Assembly: GCA_945787595.1 (NCBI GenBank)
Contig: CALZJV010000251.1
Span: 1-18,013, forward strand
Length of the DNA stretch: 18,013 bases
From: an uncultured Desulfobacterales bacterium
Lineage (GTDB): Bacteria > Desulfobacterota > Desulfobacteria > Desulfobacterales > JAFDCJ01
Reading direction: 5' to 3'
Position numbers and translations under genes: made by a program. The notes beneath the pieces were generated by a model. That model ran no database searches, was not told the DNA's origin, and saw only the letters and a program-made list of their open reading frames with translations. Within the stretch, counting starts at the first letter, position 1, and the number at the start of each line of letters is the position of its first letter. This document shows positions 16,106 to 18,013 of this stretch, piece after piece.

Positions 16106-16136
16106 GCTGGAATTCCAAAAAACAGCGGAATCCAGC
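16106..16136. repeat. Imperfect inverted repeat upstream of the pyruvyltransferase gene
   Basis: GCTGGAATTCC (16106-16116) and GGAATCCAGC (16127-16136) pair except for one bulged A, around the loop AAAAAACAGC. It resembles the dispersed hairpins built on GGAATCCAG found between genes in many proteobacteria. It lies in the probable 5' leader of the pyruvyltransferase and just outside the IS, so it could be a structure that the IS targets or an mRNA element. Confidence 0.45.
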
Positions 16137-16206
16137 AAGATAATAAATTAATTTTCAATTCACCTGTTGGGCTCTTTTGGTCATGCCTAGACTCCCTTCG
16201 TAGGTA

Positions 16207-16219
16207 GGGCTTCCTGAAC
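16207..16219 (+). repeat. Left terminal inverted repeat of the IS
   Basis: GGGCTTCCTGAAC matches the reverse complement of the right end at 12 of 13 bases. It lies 3' of the transposase and is preceded by TA. Confidence 0.65.
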
Positions 16220-16294
16220 AATTATTTTCAAGCCGGTCACCACCACGGCTTATGCTCTGTGACAATAAATCCGCAACGGTGGCGATGACCCGTT

Positions 16295-16400
16295 GAGCAG
16301 CAAATTCTGACATCTGAGGACAATCTCGCCCCAGAGAACATTCAGATGAGCAGCAAATTCTGACATCTGAGGACAATCTCGCCCCAGAGAACATTCAGAT
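16295..16400. repeat. Perfect 53-bp tandem duplication at the 3' end of the transposase
   Basis: Two identical 53-bp copies lie at 16295-16347 and 16348-16400 (each begins GAGCAGCAAATTCTGACATC). The length is not a multiple of three. The last transposase codons run through the copy nearest the gene and then meet a stop at 16342. With one copy the frame would continue to about 16250 and end ...LLLNGSSPPLRIYCHRA. Confidence 0.95.
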
Positions 16401-17833
16401 GCTGTTTCCGCGTGGGCCACCGGCAGAAAATGAGGGCAAAAAATAGCTTCTTCAGCCATCTTTCCAGATTCATCACAATAAAGATGGTTGCCATGACCGT
16501 TTCACTGGTCTCGGGTAATTTGGCCATGATGCGGTCCAGACTGAAGCGGCGCTTGCCTTGGCCGAACTTGCCTTCAATGGGAATCCGGTCGATTTCGTCC
16601 TGCCGCCGTTGCTGCTTTTTGTCCCGTAGCTCCTGCGCGTTCTCTGCCGTTTGTTTCGGCGGGCGGCCCAAGGGAGGTCCGGACATCCGGATGTTGTGTT
16701 TCTTGCAAAACTTGCGGTTCTCACGGGTCCGGTAGATGGCGTCACAATGCACCGATGCCGGATAGCAGCCGAAGCGCTGTTTGTAGGCTTCCACCTGTGC
16801 GACCAGATCGCTTGACTCGTGATAGGGATCCCAATCCAGCCGGTCGAGAAACACGGCGCCGTCGACCACGCTGGCGGAGAGCTTGGCGCCGAACTCCACC
16901 GGCGCAGACGCTTTGCCCCGCACGATGGGCCGGATATGGGGTTGACTGATACTGACAATCCGGCCGCTGATGCGATGGCAGCGGTTCTCAAACATCCACT
17001 GCTGCTGGCGGTAAAGTTCCTGAATCACCAGCAGATTGCGGTACTGACGGCGATCGAGGTACGTCAATGGCGTCTGCTTGGCCAACCGGCCAATGGTTTT
17101 GAGGTTGCGCCCCAGAAAACGCAGTTGCTGACCCAACCCGACGGGCCTTCTGCCGGTAGGTTCGTGGTTTTGGACATGCCCCCTTGAGGGGCTCGAACAA
17201 CCTGTCGATGATCTGCTCGCTCTTTTCCCGGGCCTCATTGACCAGGCTGATGTCGGTCGGATAACGGATATCTGCCGGAGCGCAGGTGGCATCAATAAGC
17301 AGCTTGCCCCGGTTGCCGTCTGATGGGGTGTTGCTGTTGGTGTCGTCATCATCGTCAGGCCCGGAAGGCTCCTCCGGCTGCTCGGAGGCATGTTCAGCTT
17401 TGACAATCGCTTCATTGATCTGGCCGAGTTGTTCCAGGCTGAAGCGCTTGCGAAAGTGAACATACATCGACGGATCGAAGGGCGCTTGATCGCGAAACTC
17501 GTGAAACCCCAGAAAGTATTGCAGATAGGGGTTCTCGCGGATCTGCTCGACGGCTTCCTCATCACTGACGCCAAGGCGTTCCTTGATGATCAAAGCACCA
17601 AGAGCCAGCCGTGCGGGTTTGGCTGATGGCCCCTGGGGGCTCTGGGAAAACTGCTCCGAGTAAAACGATTCGGCCAGATCCCAGGGGATGATACCGGCCA
17701 GGCGAACCCAGCGATTGCCACCGCTGAGCTTGCCGCCGAACGGCAGGTAGAAGTCCTCGAAAGCGAGTTGGCCCTCAGGCGTTTTCCGATACATTTGACA
17801 ACCGCTACGTGCAAGGGTTTGAAAGGTAACCAT
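16342..17833 (-). pseudogene. Frameshifted IS5/IS1182-type DDE transposase
   Basis: The start is clear: ATG at 17833 with AAGGA six bases upstream. The first frame gives MVTFQTLARSGCQMYRK..., then a DUF772-like region (RWVRLAGIIPWDLAESFYSE, ALIIKERLGVSDEEAVEQI, PYLQYFLGFHEF) and the first catalytic aspartate in KLLIDATCAPADIRYP. After TYRQKARR (near 17150) this frame becomes meaningless and the protein resumes in another frame at GQQLRFLGRNLKTI. It then carries the second aspartate (SVHCDAIYRTREN) and the glutamate (RIPIEGKFGQGKRRFSLDRI). Relatives I remember have about 20 more residues between these two blocks, so a small deletion with frameshift is likely. The 3' end is altered further by the 53-bp duplication. 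DDE residues are all still encoded, but not in one frame. Confidence 0.85.
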
Positions 17834-17901
17834 CTGATTTCCTTGCACATTTTAGCGCAAAAGCAACAATAAAAACAAGTATTTTCAACATGTTGGGCAA
17901 C

Positions 17902-17914
17902 GTTCAGTAAGCCC
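17902..17914 (-). repeat. Right terminal inverted repeat of the IS
   Basis: Reading the minus strand gives GGGCTTACTGAAC, one mismatch from the left end. It lies about 70 bp upstream of the transposase start, and TA follows it on the plus strand. Confidence 0.65.
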
Positions 17915-18011
17915 TAACCAGAGCATCAACCAGCAGATCTCGCATTCCGTTGCTCAGCTTCCACTGATGATTGAGCGAAGTTTTATTGTCAAACTCCAAA
18001 ATCGCAACGCG
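17904..18011 (-). pseudogene. CsgG-like gene fragment cut by the IS (partial, runs off the window)
   Basis: From the right edge the minus strand reads RVAILEFDNKTSLNHQWKLS and NGMRDLLVDALV, then RAY and a stop supplied by the IS end. The pattern VA-L-FDNKT...LSNGMRDLLVDALV is that of the first strand and helix of the CsgG/HfaB family, outer-membrane-associated lipoproteins that form secretion pores or act as accessory proteins for curli-like fibres and envelope assembly. The expected continuation (F-x-V-x-E-R) is absent on the far side of the IS, so the rest of the gene seems deleted, not merely displaced. The 5' part lies outside the window. The match is short, so the family call is moderate. 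Confidence 0.5.
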
Positions 18012-18013
18012 TG

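Larger units (their letters stand above)
16207..17914 (-). mobile_element. Insertion sequence, IS5/IS1182 type, about 1.7 kb
   Basis: The ends are GGGCTTCCTGAAC (16207-16219) and the reverse complement of GGGCTTACTGAAC (17902-17914), 12 of 13 bases identical. They enclose one DDE transposase gene on the minus strand. TA lies immediately outside each end, either as part of the repeat or as a short target duplication. The roughly 1.7-kb length is normal for this group. The element is GC-rich while the DNA to its left is AT-rich. It interrupts a CsgG-like gene on its right side. The transposase is frameshifted, so the element is probably immobile without help in trans. The family name is from memory of sequences in related bacteria. 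Confidence 0.72.

Noticed and set aside
1..18013. CRISPR arrays, tRNA or rRNA genes, toxin-antitoxin or defence systems
   Set aside because: I looked for regularly spaced repeats, cloverleaf-like segments and typical small gene pairs on both strands and saw none. The only tandem repeats are the two duplications listed.

Overview
The window looks like a surface-polysaccharide (exopolysaccharide or O-antigen type) gene cluster from a Gram-negative bacterium. The last 25 codons of transcription termination factor rho at the left edge and the style of the transposase at the right edge suggest the Desulfuromonadota (Geobacter/Desulfuromonas-like). That taxonomic guess is inference from remembered family sequences, not from a search.

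Layout. (1) 1-76: the 3' end of rho on the plus strand. (2) 8743 down to the left edge, minus strand: a tightly packed operon of moderate GC with good ribosome binding sites and start/stop overlaps. In transcription order it holds a polyprenyl-phosphate glycosyltransferase (GT2, ArnC/GtrB-like), a second GT2-fold membrane protein without the catalytic aspartates, a GT4 glycosyltransferase, a GlpD-like FAD dehydrogenase, a SAM methyltransferase, an NAD-dependent epimerase/reductase, a polysaccharide deacetylase, and a FemAB-like acyltransferase. The FemAB-like frame has no stop and runs into the antisense strand of rho. (3) 9140-16073: a visibly AT-rich block with poor Shine-Dalgarno sequences. 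It holds a GT2 (minus), an approximately 870-bp non-coding divergent region, then on the plus strand a GT39-like membrane glycosyltransferase, a Wzx-type flippase and another GT2, and finally a convergent ExoV/WcaK-like pyruvyltransferase (minus). This looks like a horizontally exchanged specificity region. (4) 16207-17914: a GC-rich insertion sequence of the IS5/IS1182 type with recognisable terminal repeats, a frameshifted transposase and an internal 53-bp duplication. (5) 17915-18013: a fragment of a CsgG-like gene cut by that insertion sequence.

How it may work together. Soluble GT4 and GT2 enzymes would build a repeat unit on a lipid carrier, and the Wzx-type protein would flip it. The ArnC-like GT2 would charge polyprenyl phosphate with a sugar that the GT39-like enzyme could use as donor outside the inner membrane. 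The methyltransferase, epimerase, deacetylase, FemAB-like acyltransferase and pyruvyltransferase would decorate the sugars. No Wzy polymerase, initiating phosphoglycosyltransferase, or Wza/Wzc export gene is visible, so this is only part of the locus.

Most notable signals: the tandem pair of an apparently active and a catalytically degenerate polyprenyl-P GT2; a perfect 20-bp tandem duplication that changes the C-terminal reading frame of the flippase; the FemAB-like gene fused head-on into rho without a stop; and an IS that has cut a CsgG-like gene and carries its own decay marks.
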